Shown piece after piece: positions 40,701 through 52,179 of a stretch of DNA of 64,000 nt. The first letter of the stretch is position 1, and each line of letters opens with the position of its first letter. The stretch comes from Hypomesus transpacificus (Eukaryota; Chordata; Actinopteri; Osmeriformes; Osmeridae): NCBI RefSeq assembly GCF_021917145.1, contig NC_061072.1, positions 9,449,059 to 9,513,058 on the forward strand, written 5' to 3'. The translations under genes were made by a program, and so were the position numbers. The notes beneath the pieces were generated by a model. The model ran no database searches, was not told the DNA's origin, and worked only from the letters and a program-made list of their open reading frames with translations.

Positions 40701-43700
40701 TAATTGACAGACATGGCCCTTAAAAGTTTAAAAGAAGGCGTAGTCATTGCGGCAACCCTAACACACAACAACGAGTAACTAAACGCACTAATTCACATAC
40801 ACACATGCGCACACACACACACACACACATGCGCACACACACACACACTGAAAACAGGTACGTAAGTTTACACAGGACATCGGACTCATCAATAGTGTCC
40901 TTCTTGTAAAAGAGGAAACTTGTATTGAAAATCCCCATATACTTCCACAAGGGCATGTTAATGACCTTAGCTTGCTACGTTACATCAACAATCACACAAA
41001 GGTATCCCAGATGTGTTCTGAGCTGTCTCGTCTGTGTACAGGCCGACACATCTCTACTATCTCCATTTATTTCCCTAAGAAATCAGTGGGGGCCACCCCG
41101 TCTTGGCATCAAAACTTCATTCATCTTCAGAAATGGATTCCAGCGGAGAGCAAAATCAAATTCTCATTTGCAAGGCAGGGGAGAGGGGAGTGAATGCAGG
41201 AGGTACCTGGGAACACTAACCTCTGGGTGAACCCGCCTCATCTGATAGTTTTCCTATTTGTCTGTGACACTGACAGCTTGAGGGGAGATTAGAACCACCC
41301 AGTTCAGGCTTCCCACTCTGCATGCTGTCCATGCACTGTTACAGATGGACATTTTCCCTGCTCCGCTCTCTCTCTCTCTCTCTCTCTGGGTGTTTTGGGC
41401 AGAAAGACGAACGCACGAGGAGAAACGCTCTAATTATGGTAGGTACAACAATAAAACAAAAGGAGAAGAAACCGGAAACAATGGCCTGAAGACAGAAGAT
41501 GCCAGATACAACATGGCATAGCCTGTAGTGGGGGTTAGCAGCAAAGTGATGGATGCCCCTCAGTTAAACACATCCAAATCCCTTCTTCAAGCCACCTCTT
41601 CTTGCCAGGCGTTGTGAGTGAGTGTGTGTGTGAGAGAGTGTACAAGATTAATAGTGTAAACAGCAATAGAGGGCGCAGAGGGAAAGGCAAGGGGGAGCAA
41701 GGAGTGAAAGAAACGACTATCAGAGTCTGCAGCAGCACAGTAGCCCTGGGGGAACAGGGTGAACTTTTGAACCCTGATGGTGGGGACAGCGCTACACAGA
41801 ACCAGTTCCAGTCTTGTAAGCGTGCATCTCTCCACTGAGAAGGAGGGAGGGAGGGAGGGAGGGAGGGAGGGAGGGAGGGAGGGAGGGAGGGAGGGAGGGA
41901 GGGAGGGAGGGAGGGAGGGAGGGAGGGAGGGAGGGAGGGAGGGAGGCGAGTGAAGGAGAAACAAGGAAGAGTGGGTCATTAACATGTTCCCTGCATACTG
42001 CAAATGAGCACCCGGCATCTGAATGTCATTAAATCTATACACCAATGAACAATGAAAAATGAATCTTGTAGACCATTTTCTGATGGATGGATAGATGCAT
42101 ATCTCAGACTCCGCCAAAGAAACTTAGCCACACTGTCTCTGACAGCAAGGTCATTTACTTCAAGAACTAGGCTGAGTTCAGACAGGTTTCAGGTTGACCA
42201 CCCTAGAAAGGTCAAAGGTCAGAAGTTCACTGACTGGACAGACAACAAGGCCACAAACAGGAACATTAAAAGGACACAAATAAATGAAAAGGTTGACCAC
42301 AATTCCATCACAAATAGCTCTTACTGTACCATATTAATCAGGGTCTGGCCAGCTCCAGCAACACAACACTTCCATCCGAAATGTGCTGGAATGGATCAAC
42401 GCTGCCCTTTGTCTGAAAACGTCTATCACAGACAGGAATCTCAGCGGCACTACATCACCTGCTTTCTTAAACCCCGATAAACCCGTCTGCCCATAAGCAC
42501 TAACAATGGTCTCTCATACCACTCACACAGATAGTATCAGTCACAGGGATCAATAAAGAAACACTAATCATTTGGCAAAATTTGAGCAACGTTTTTTTAT
42601 GTTCTAATGAATCTAATGAATTTAGTTTTTTGTTTTCCATAGTGTATAGGACATAAATTATTCATGTTGTATTCTATTGAATCTAGGTTATTTAACCATG
42701 TGATGAATGTGCTGTATGCTGAACCAAATGCATTCACACAAGACAGTTTTTCGGCACCTGGATAAATACAGGAAGTAGATGATCACAGAGCGACAAATGT
42801 GTGACAACAGAAAAAAACACTCGTCCCAAACAATCAACATCCTGCTGAAGTCTGTCATCGTATCCTCTAGCTTGCCAATGTCCCAAAACGGCAAATGCTG
42901 CCTCCCATTCGATGAAAACAAACACAGTTGACTTTGTTTTAGACAGATCGTAAACTTGACCTGCAAGCAGCATGCTAAGACTGGTAGTGCCTCCACCCCC
43001 TATCTCTGGCTGCTTCCCTCCACTTCCCAAGTGCTCACAGAGGGAGAGAGGAGGGTGGTGATTGTGGGTGTTGTCATCTACACTGGGGCTGGGGTGAGGC
43101 TGCAGGCTGCAGGCTGCAGGCTGCAGGCTGCAGGCTGCAGGCACGGTCAGGTCAACTGTGCGGTCGGCGGGTGAAACTCAGTTCACATTACCATGCAGAC
43201 ACAGAGGGTAACAATGGAGGGTCCATCTGTTCTTGTCACTGATTACAAATCTGGTGTCACCTAGTCCACTGGAGACAACAGGCTACCCCATCCAATGAGA
43301 AAGCACTGGGACTTATGTGTTGGCACACACACCAACCACTCATTCACCACTGGGTCAGGGGGGGGAAAAAGAGTATCCTCCTTTAGTACGTGAAGAAAAG
43401 TGTTGTCTTCTTCACTGAACAGGAACTGAACAACTGAAAATGAAATGATCCAGAGCTGCTATTCTTTCGGTCATAAATTCAGAATTAACTCGACTTTTTG
43501 CTGTCCAAATAATACGTTATTATTTATTTATTTCATTAAATTAACAAACATTGTTCTCCCTTTGAAACAGAACACCAAAGTAAAATGGACACTGCTATGT
43601 CTGCTTTAAGCACTTTGTGGTGAACATAATCTGAACTAGGAACTCTGTTTGCCCATCAGTGACAAATACCATTTATTCAGTCAGAGGCTAATCTCTAAAT

Positions 43701-43907
43701 AAATCAGGACAAGAGGCTTCAGCTGGATGCTTATCTTTAGTGTCATTGCTGCCTTCATTCTGGAGTGGCAATTTGATATTTTGGCAACAGGATTTTACAT
43801 TCGTAAATGTATCTCCATTGTAGCCAAAATATTTTTTCTCTGAACCACATCTATAGTAATCACAAAACAAAGAATCAGTGCCTCCTCCTGAATACGACAG
43901 GAATACC

Positions 43908-43939
<32 letters not shown>

Positions 43940-44147
43940 AAAAAAGATTGATAAAGAGAGAGAGATGGAATACACATAGCCCCTCAGGTATAGTGTTGTA
44001 TTTCAAACCCACTTGGGGAAGGATAGAGGGGTATGGGTAAATCAATCACATAATTTGCCTAAGGATACAGAGCTCTCTCTCCCTTTCTTTTTTCTCTCCC
44101 TCCCTCCCTCCCTCCCTCCCTCCCTCTCCCTCTCTCTCCCTCTCTCT

Positions 44148-44180
<33 letters not shown>

Positions 44181-46594
44181 CCTCTTTCTCCCTCTCCCTC
44201 TCCCTCTCCCTCTCCCTCTCCCTCTCCCTCTCCCTCTCCCTCTCCCTCTCCCTCTCCCTCTCCCTCTCCCTCTCCCTCTCCTTGTGTGGGCTGAACCAGT
44301 AGAAACTGACCAAACACTTCCCACAATGCACAGAAACAAGAACCATGTGCACTCTCTCCACCAGAGAGAGCTCTAGGTCACCTCTATGTTCTGTGTGAGC
44401 AAGTGAACAAGCCCCTCCTCCTCCCCCTAACCCTCGCTATACGAACACATCTGCTGCCACAGAACCACCTAGTCGAGAGGGACCTGACACCAGTGTCTAT
44501 GGGTCGGCGTCTCTACAGTGACATGCTCAGAAACTGTTCCCGAGAGTCTCTCGAACGCCCCTCAAACAGTGTACATCCGATGACGTATCTTAACACTGTG
44601 CAGGCGCTTTGAGTTTGGTTAGGACGCACAAACTCCCGCGTGCACACGCACTCACGCACACACACTCACAGACACACACAGACAGCTGGAGAACCAGGCC
44701 TACTCACACTCTGGAGAGCCGTCGTCCTGGTAGTCGGAGGCCACAGAAAGGTTGTCGGAGCGGCCCAGGCTGGAGCTTCGGTTGTCATCTGAACTCTCCT
44801 CCTGTACAGACTCAGCTGGGAGGGCAAGACCACAACATCATGAGGGCCAGAGGGGATGACTTGGAACTGCACACAAGAACCAGCCCAATGTTGAAGGATT
44901 CAAAACGGTTTATTATTTTGGTTTTTGGTTGATAGAAATGAATTGATACTTACATCTGTAGGGAAACGCCTGAGGGTTTCTGTAACATCAAAGTCAGTGT
45001 GAATTAAATGTCATCCACAGCAATGTCGCACTAGTTGGATTTGTTCAATGCATGCCTTCCTTTTGCACTGGTGTCTGCGATTTCTTCAAACAGCTTCCTG
45101 TTCCACAGACCTCAGAACCACAACCATGTGCACGGTGTTCAATGCAGAGACAGATGCTGATTTCCTGTACATGGTTGTCTTTTTATCTGATTCTTAACTT
45201 ACTCGTTTTTGTCTGTTAAATCCTTGAAAAAGGTGTATTTCTGACATTGTGTTGCTTATCCTAATTGTGTCATATTTCAAAACAAACTAAATTCATGCCC
45301 TTTTGCTATTAGCTAATGCACAGTGCCTAAAGCTAAATTAGAAACATAACCACTACACACAGGTGTTGGTTTAATGGGCATCGTAAACTGAATAAACATA
45401 CATAATATATATAGACACTGTACTAGTAGTATAAGAACCTATTATTTGCATAAAATTAGAATGAATGAACACAATGCTGTTTCCAAATGTCATCTTGCGC
45501 ATGTCAGTTTGTCCAGAGGGGCCTCCACTACCTGTTGTGAACCACTCTGAAGTTCCTCAGGAGGATCTCTCTTGTTTCTCTGGCATGATTACTGAGCTGC
45601 TCATCCTGCAGGATGTTGGACACAAACAGCTCACAATCTGAGGACACAGACAGACAAAACACACGCGTGTTAAAGGATATCATGATGAAAATGTCAAGTC
45701 TCTTTGAAGTGTGAAGGAGGCCGTATGTAATTTAAGAAATACAAAAAAGGGCAACATTTTACATTAACTGCCATGTACATGTAACTACATATCAATACCT
45801 ATGGTAAAAACATGGTAGATACACAGTAATTGTAATTAAATTACATTGTTAGCAATAAAGGTTAGCACAAAAGTGTAACAAGGCTCAGTATGGGGGAGGG
45901 GTAAGGTGTAAATTGATGTTGTAAAGTTGAAGGTTATGTTACAAAAACAACATCAATGTTAACATCACCCCTGCAAAGCTCAATCTCTCCCATATCAAGT
46001 TTCATAAAAAATTTCGGTTTACTTACATGGTAGTTAATGTAACCTTAATGTGTTGCCTAAAAACATACACATAATTTACAGTGTATCTGGTAAAGTTGGA
46101 ACTCCAAGCTTCAAATGTAGTCACAGGAATAACAGAAAATGTTTTTCTTAATTTGGCACAGGAAAAACTGGTTGATCACAACTAACTCGTTGTCTTTATT
46201 AGCTCATTTGAATGTGACATAACTGACACATGCAAAATATCAAGTGAGCCCACAAAATGCAAATATGGCAAACACCAGTATCCATGTTTGTAGAAACAGC
46301 ATTTTTCTATACAGATGAAAGGTGGCAGTTTATGTTGGTTTTGTGATATTTTAATGAAGTAAAATCATTTAGGATTATGAATGTAATGTAGTATACTAAA
46401 AAATATAAGTCATTAAGTAGCTTCCTGAATTCTGCATTTAGAAAATATGTTTTCTATAGGTCCAATCACCCTTTACAAGTCATATTTAGGCCTACATGTT
46501 GTTTATTGTACTGTATCGCAATTTGAAGATGACAAAGAAGAGGAGTAACATTACCATCCAAAAGCCTCCTAATGTCTTCTGAGACTGTTCCCAT
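24680..46594 (-). CDS. skap1: Src kinase-associated phosphoprotein 1 (SKAP55), 12 coding exons, apparent frameshift in exon 9
   Basis: Exons in transcript order: 46594-46555, 45637-45532, 44979-44954, 44815-44708, 35599-35519, 35411-35328, 35247-35123, 35018-34955, 34270-34026, 32226-32185, 31916-31807, 24772-24680. All phases agree except exon 9, which is 245 nt where 246 would keep frame (about 374 aa; human 359). It starts [18 protein letters not shown]. The PH domain (about 109-211) has [20 protein letters not shown] and [16 protein letters not shown]. The linker keeps both Fyn-type tyrosine motifs, EETYDDI and DDDIYEVLP. The SH3 domain (about 312-374) shows [18 protein letters not shown] and [18 protein letters not shown]. 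Known role: T-cell adaptor with ADAP in integrin activation. Introns make up over 95 percent of the locus. Confidence 0.93.
26428..26747. repeat. 40-bp minisatellite, 8 units
   Basis: Eight head-to-tail 40-bp units, each starting CCCTGGATGCAGAGGTTCAG and ending GGCGTGGCCTGGG. Variants: a TGTGGG unit at the left end, TCCTGG starts in units 5-7, and GGATACAG plus GGCATGG in unit 8. Because 40 is not a multiple of 3 and the unit lacks stops, several frames stay open through it; these are not genes. There are no spacers, so it is not a CRISPR array. Confidence 0.95.
27347..27713. repeat. 44-bp pyrimidine-rich minisatellite, about 8 units
   Basis: A unit of about 44 bp built on CACTCCTTCCCTCCACCACA followed by CCCCCTTCCCCTCCCTCCCA is repeated about eight times, with some units shortened or with CTCTTTCC in place of CTCCTTCC. 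The strand is almost entirely C and T, with A only in CAC motifs. Long Pro/Ser or Gly/Glu reading frames here are artefacts. Confidence 0.92.
29936..29984. repeat. Perfect 22-bp-arm palindrome with 5-nt loop
   Basis: The arm at 29936-29957 (starting GAGTACATG, ending AATTCGTA) is exactly complementary to 29963-29984, with CATTT as the loop. It lies in skap1 intron 11 and belongs to no element recognised here. Confidence 0.95.
31917..34025 (-). other. skap1: skap1 introns 9 and 10
   Basis: Non-coding apart from exon 10 (32185-32226, 42 nt). It holds CA/TA repeats with TGTATA interruptions (32637-32760) and a long GA/CT microsatellite ending 12 bp from the exon 9 splice donor. No other gene was recognised. 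Confidence 0.65.
33823..34014. repeat. (GA)n microsatellite beside skap1 exon 9
   Basis: About 190 bp of GA on the plus strand, read as CU in the skap1 transcript. It begins 12 bp after the exon 9 donor (GTATGTGG). Confidence 0.95.
34696..34729. repeat. 34-base guanine homopolymer
   Basis: An uninterrupted run of 34 G on the plus strand in skap1 intron 8. It could form G-quadruplex structure. Its true length is unreliable because homopolymers this long are often mis-sequenced. Confidence 0.9.
41842..41946. repeat. (GGGA)n tetranucleotide repeat
   Basis: About 26 uninterrupted GGGA units (105 bp) in skap1 intron 4. Confidence 0.95.
42209..42229 (+). promoter_or_regulatory. Composite nuclear-receptor element, DR1 plus DR2
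   Basis: Three consensus half-sites lie in a row: AGGTCA (42209-42214), one base, AGGTCA (42216-42221), two bases, AGTTCA (42224-42229). The first pair is a perfect DR1 and the second pair a DR2, both spacings bound by RAR/RXR-type receptors. It lies in skap1 intron 4, about 10 kb downstream of hoxb1b. Function is inferred from sequence only. Confidence 0.5.
43098..43142. repeat. 7-bp GGCTGCA tandem repeat
   Basis: About six copies of GGCTGCA in skap1 intron 4. Confidence 0.9.
43910..43944. repeat. (GAAA)n repeat
   Basis: About eight GAAA units on the plus strand in skap1 intron 4, ending in a short poly-A. Confidence 0.9.
44093..44281. repeat. Compound CCCT / CT / CTCCCT repeat
   Basis: A CCCT tract grades into CT and then into about seventeen regular CTCCCT hexamers, about 190 bp in all, in skap1 intron 4 shortly before exon 4. 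Confidence 0.92.
45749..46058. mobile_element. MITE with terminal inverted repeats in skap1 intron 1
   Basis: The left end GGGCAACATTT TACATTAACT GCCATGTA (45749-45777) is matched, with a short insertion, by the reverse complement of the right end TACATGGTAGTTAATGTA...TGTTGCC (46024-46057). The interior of about 250 bp is non-coding and AT-rich. Superfamily is not determined. Confidence 0.6.
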
Positions 46595-47754
46595 TCTGAC
46601 TTTTACCCTCCAGAGAGTTCCAGAGAAAGTTTTAGTCGTTAGTTAGTCTTTTGTCCAACACACTTAACATCCACAGTTACGTGCGATGCTTCTTGGATCA
46701 CTTTAGCCTGACCCCTGTTGTCATCATGTCATCTCACAGTTCACAAGAAACATCTAGCAGTTAGCACCTGTTATGAAACAGAACTAGCCTACTTCCCCGC
46801 ATGCATCTACAGATTTAGAAAAATAGGGTGGAGCAAAATGATGAGAACAGCTTCCTACTGTAGCTGGACTGAATGTCACATCAGTTTATTCAAAGTAGCT
46901 TCGGTGGTAAACGTCACGCAATGCGGATACCGGATTGAAATATTTTTATATGGAATGAAACTCCTGTAATCATGGGCACATATTTAAGGAAGGCCAATTG
47001 CGGTAATCTATCTCGAAAACAGAGGTAGGCTACCGCAATGTTTTCGTTCATGTGTTCACACGATCCACGTGGTGTTTTCATTTGCAAACATTGGCAAAAC
47101 ACAACTATTTTGGGATATTTTAGTTTGCTGAGTGCGACGTCCCATGCAACATTGCCTAAATAATAATAATCATATGAGATGACGTAGGATCGTCTGTACG
47201 CCAAGAAAATGTAATAGGCTAATAATTATAGGCCTACTTGTATACAAACCAGTTTCGAAGCAGACCCATTATTAGGTTATAAGTACATCATATTTTACAT
47301 TATCTTTTCTTTTAAGGTTCAAATCAGGTTCAGGCGGGCATGACACAAGGACAGGGAAATTACTGAGACGGCCAATCGGTTCCACCGGTAGGGGGCCGCC
47401 GGTTACCGTACTCACTGCCTTGTCCTGAAACTCAACACGCGGTAGCAGGCCAATCTGATGCCGTACAGTCATAAACACCTACCCGATTACTCCATTTAAA
47501 CATCAATGACTCTTTCAGTCTATAGAGACGGAAAAAGTATATATAACATGATTTTATCTGAATCTGAGAATACATCTCTCATTGACCTCCCATTATGGGA
47601 TTTTTACTGGCCTTGATATGAGGGATTTACACAAAGGGGTTTCTTCTACAGGAAACTATAAACTTGAAATATTATTTAAATATAATTTATATTAATGTTG
47701 GATGTGAATGCATCACTGTGAAATGTATAAACTGTATTATTTGTTTAGCCCAAC

Positions 47755-47960
47755 TTCACATCGGCCCATTGGAACAGGACAAGGAAAAACTCCCAGGAAA
47801 ACGGAGAGGAAAATGAAAGAAACCTTGGGAGGAGCAATTAAGTGAGAGATCCCCTCCTCCAGAGATAGCCAGGGACACAGACAGGTGCACACCATGGGCT
47901 GAATACAATTATGCAGCAAGTGCAGAGATAAAAAAATAATAATGCAAATGGATGGGGAAT
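47755..47960. repeat. Probable dispersed teleost repeat fragment
   Basis: The wording GACAAGGAAAAACTCCCAGG ... GAAACCTTGGGAGGA ... CCTCCTCCAGAGATAGCCAG resembles a repeat seen dispersed in many fish genomes. Only one copy is in this window, so the call rests on recall. Confidence 0.35.
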
Positions 47961-50314
47961 CAGTAGTGCATTCACAGCACCCCGCATTGACTCCCACCAG
48001 TTTAGGCAGTGGTCAGCCTTTTTATCCAAGTTATTTAAAAAATGTTTACATCCATATGTTGAAAGCAGCTTTCTGTTTCTCATAACATAATACAGTATGA
48101 CTAAGGTAATATTACAAAGAAGGATTGTACACCGGTCACCCTCCTCACAGGAAGTCCATAAGGTCAAGAGGCGTGAAACTTCAGCGACGCAATTGTCCCT
48201 TTGACCCGTCTCACTGTCCCCCCAGCAAAGACCCTGTCAAGGTAGAACGGAACCCGCCCTCCCTTTCCGCCATAGTCTACCCCACCTGCCTGCTGGGTTA
48301 GCACATATGAAAGAGAAGGCCCTTTGTAATCTGGTCGGGATTACACCGCCCAACAATGCAGCACTGAAAGAGCGACAAAAGGGGCTATCAAACACAAGCC
48401 TGGACTGCTGAGGGGAACCGGCTATGATCTCCCACTACCAACACAGCCTCCACCACCTGTCATCTCCCCGAGAAATGCCTTCAGCATTCACTCCCTTGGT
48501 CTTCTCCCCTCTCATCTTTGGAATCAGCCCTTTTTTTATCAGTGCATTCCTTCTCATTTGCATTGCAGTGGGAGGGGGAGGGGGGGGGGGGGACAGTGGG
48601 GTCTCTCTGATCTGATAGTCAGAAGAGAGAGAGAGAGTCAGGAGCAACCTAAGGGCATGGAGAGTGTATTTAGCTTACACACACCCCCCTTCACACACAC
48701 TTTACACTACAATACCTTCTCAAGATAGGCAGGCAGGCACCGCGGAAAAGCGGTTGTTGAACAGCTATAGTAGTAATGGGTCTGTGCCTGTTTTTCAGCT
48801 TGCTCACGGGCAGCGGTGAGCATACAAACAAACCTGACCATTTGCTTTAAAGTGTCTTTCCTTGTCAAACCTTTCACAGCCAGTTTAAAAGCACAGTTGA
48901 ATAGACGTTTGACTTGATGCTTAAGAGGCTGCTGGGAAATGTTTGTGTTGGTCAAGGAGATAAAAAAAGAGGTAGTTTACTTTAAGGATTTCCGAGGAAA
49001 TCGTTGTATGTGCTTTCCTTCTAGTGCTCAGACAGGTTTGGAGGATCAAAAGGGATGATGGATTAAAGACAGCAGGTGCAGTCCACAGAACCCTGTTTGG
49101 TTTGGGAAATGTAGACTGGTGTTGTGAAAATCTAGGTCTAAACCCAGAGAGTGAAATATCATTTAAGATTTTCATTTAACATTTTGTATCATTGACCCCA
49201 AAATCTTTTTCTTTTTTTTCGGTTTGCGAGCTGTGATTCTACGAAGCGATCACCACTATTACAAATGATGTATGCAGGTATGAAACAGATGCATTTTTCA
49301 CTGTTCCTACACTGTCCCTTGAGGCGGTTTTTAAATGATGAATCTGTGAGGTATTCCCTTGGAACAGCTGGCTCTCATCGCGAGCGGAGGAAAGGAAGAG
49401 AGGAGAAAGCAGAAAGCACAGCAGTTCACTGGGGTATTGATAGTGGGGAACAGGGGTCTGGAAGGACGCCAGGAAACTAGCTGCCTCTGATCCTGCGTAT
49501 CGCTGCCTCTCTCTCTCTCTCTGTCCAGTTAATTGGAATACAAAGCAGAGTGAGGTCGATGATAAGGCCGTGGAGGAGGGGGGCTTTGTGTCTCTCTGCC
49601 AACACTCAGCCCTCACCGCACGCTGCTGGAAATTGACTGGAGAACCAGCAAGCGAGACTGACACAATGTCACTGGTAAAATGAAACTGTCACCTTACATT
49701 TTTCAACCTCCTGGCAGCATTGAATTGGCCCCTTTGAACCATGCGCTGTGACACTGATTGAGTTCTGGTTTTCTCCCGGACTCCCGAGGTACTAGCCAGC
49801 CTCGTTAGAGTCAACATCTCTTGCAGAGACTAGGTGCAGCGTGTGGGGATGTATTCTGTGACAGCATTTTATACGTATGCTACGGAAACCGGTCACGGAC
49901 GCAGCCCTTTCTCCTCACCACCCCTCATCATTTCATCGTGCTGCTTCGTTACTTAGCTTTTTCTGCTATTCTTGGTTTTCCTTTCCAACCACACAGACAT
50001 GGCGGTTTGACAGACACAGAGGATAACTATTAGGGCAGCTATTTGGAAACTAGAGGCAATCCCAGTGAGTATTGAGACGTTAACCCTGGCCCAACCACTT
50101 GTCTCTCCCTGTTACCGTGCTGATAGGGGAGAGAATGGGATGCAGTTGGTGGAGGACAAGGAAGGGTAGGTCTTCAGGTTGGCTGGGGGTCCCAGATTGA
50201 ATAGAACTTGACTAGGAGGAGGGGGGAGGGTTGTTGAGACAGTCACCGCCTACACTAGCTGAAAGGAATCTCTGCCATAACAAAGGGAGCGTGAAGGAGC
50301 TGTCCTGCCTGTGC

Positions 50315-50331
50315 TGTTCACCGCAAGGTCT
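50315..50331 (+). promoter_or_regulatory. DR5-type retinoic acid response element candidate 3' of hoxb1b
   Basis: TGTTCA, a five-base spacer CCGCA, then AGGTCT. It differs from the Hoxa1 3' RARE (recalled as GGTTCA CCGAA AGTTCA) at only a few positions and shares TTCACCG. It lies 1.85 kb downstream of the hoxb1b stop codon, where hox1-group 3' RAREs are known in other vertebrates. Each half-site has one non-consensus base. Function is inferred. Confidence 0.5.
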
Positions 50332-52179
50332 TGCTGGACATATCTGAGGCCTTTCCAACCCAAATATGTAACTGAATTCTGTCATGTCTGACCTTTGCCT
50401 TGTCATTTGTCTGTGTTTTTTGTTTTTTTTTTTGCTTCGATTGATATTGTCCCATGTGCTAGCCTTCAAGCCCTTAAGCCTCTCCCACATGAATACTGTG
50501 TGAAGAGCTTTTTTTGGGTCTCTTTGAAACTCGGGGTCCCTGCAGAGTGACATCTGACAGAGGACCTAGTAAGACCAAGGAAGTGAGCCTGGCATTAGAC
50601 TTGTAAAGGAGCCTGTAACAACTGCTACCAGCATGGGGGACACAAGACACTGATTTGACCTCAGAAAAAAAAATCAACAGAGTCCATGGGACAAGCCTGC
50701 ATCCAGAAGTAAACACCTGTCACCATTTGTTAATGGTTTCCATGCTGTAGCATTATACTATATCCCCAATTGTGTGTTATTCTGAGCTTGTGTCACCTTG
50801 CTCGTCCCTGAATCCATCACCCCCACCGCCCCACCCTTGCCCTACATTCTCCAGTAAGAGGTGTAGTGCCACACTGGCTGCATGGTGATAAACATCTTCT
50901 ACCTCCCATGATGAACATCTGTCTCCATGGTGCCAAATCCATCGCTGACTCTGTCACCTCCAGATGGAGAGCTTGGTGGGAGATCTGAGGTATTACCCAC
51001 TAAGATGGCAGGGGATCCCACCTCTGGAATCAGGTCTTACACTTTTACTTATCCTAGATCCCTTTTGTTGATTTTCTCACCTTACACTAATCCACCCTCC
51101 CCTTGTGACCTTCTTACCCTTGTACAAGGCTTTTAGCATTGTGGGAAAATGTAAAAGAACAGTTATTTCTGAAAGTTTTGACAGTCAGGAATACATTTGT
51201 GTCTGAACTTTAGGTGAACCTCAGCTTTGGTGAGAGGGTACTGACAGGACAGTGTGCTGGGTAAGAAACTGTGCAAACTTAACACCCAGAGCAAATATTG
51301 AGACTGCCTATCCCAACAGCGGATGATGCAGGGTTGTCAAGCCCTTGCAAACTTTTAGGAAAAGGTGAATCCACAAAAAGGGCATGAAAGGTTAAACTAT
51401 CAGTTGCACAAAAATGTGTTAGAGGTCAACACACCTATGTAATATGCATAGTGTTCAATGAAAGGTCAGGAAAATAGTTTTCTCTACACTAAAATCATAA
51501 AAATCATGCAGGAAAGATGTGTGAGAATCTGTGCTGTGACAGAAAAACTAACATAATTTGGGTAACAAATTTAGTGTGAAACCAGTTGCCCTGGAGTTTG
51601 TTGTCATGTTTGGAACCCCTGGAGATATTTCGAGTTGAAAAGGTCACTTGGACCACTCCAAACCCTGCCCCCTTCACCCAATTGTGAAGTCAAGAATTCC
51701 TCATTCCTCAGATTAATTAAAAAATAAATTGGTGAAACTTCTCAAGTATTCAAGTGCAAAAGTAAGACCCAAAGATGCAGTAAAGTGAAACTATTTAATA
51801 TAATAATACATAAAAGCTCATGCCAAACCTTGATTGGAAAAATGTATATCGGGGTGGAGGGTTATTTTCAACAAATATACAATACAAATAAACATTAGCA
51901 TGAACAGAACATGTAAAGGCCAATACATTTCCTGTTCCCTAACTGTGCTTTTCACATGTATGTCACATACAATGAATACAATTGGCCAACTGGCCAACAT
52001 TTCAAGACCCTACACATTTTCTTCTGAAAAAAAGCCTAAAGATTATTTTGGAAAATACCCTGTAAATAAATAGTGCAAACAAAACAATGACCCTGGCAAT
52101 TGAATTAATAGACAGTACAATCGACAATATACAAATGTCACCCCACTACAAACAAGATCATGTGTAAAACATCAGTTTG

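Larger units (their letters stand above)
35600..44707 (-). other. skap1: skap1 intron 4 (9.1 kb)
   Basis: Large intron before the PH-domain exons. It includes an AT-rich block (about 39190-40740), CA repeats (40800-40850), a GGGA repeat, a GGCTGCA repeat, GAAA and CTCCCT tracts, and a triple nuclear-receptor half-site (42209-42229). No exon of another gene was seen. Confidence 0.65.
46595..52179. other. skap1 promoter and hoxb1b 3' flank
   Basis: No coding exon was found in 5.6 kb. It should contain the skap1 promoter (right of 46594), the hoxb1b 3' UTR (an ATTAAA-type signal on the minus strand at 51793-51798 is a candidate end) and the 3' control region of hoxb1b. A candidate DR5 (50315-50331) and DR1-like word (50389-50401) lie here. 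A G run and a GA tract lie near 48575-48640, and a common fish repeat at 47755-47960. Confidence 0.55.

Noticed and set aside
42734-43174. Frames through the GGCTGCA repeat (AACSLQP repeats)
   Set aside because: Translation of a 7-bp tandem repeat in an intron.
49800-52000. A further gene between skap1 and hoxb1b
   Set aside because: Only short frames without splice-supported homology; the interval fits hoxb1b 3' UTR and control DNA.
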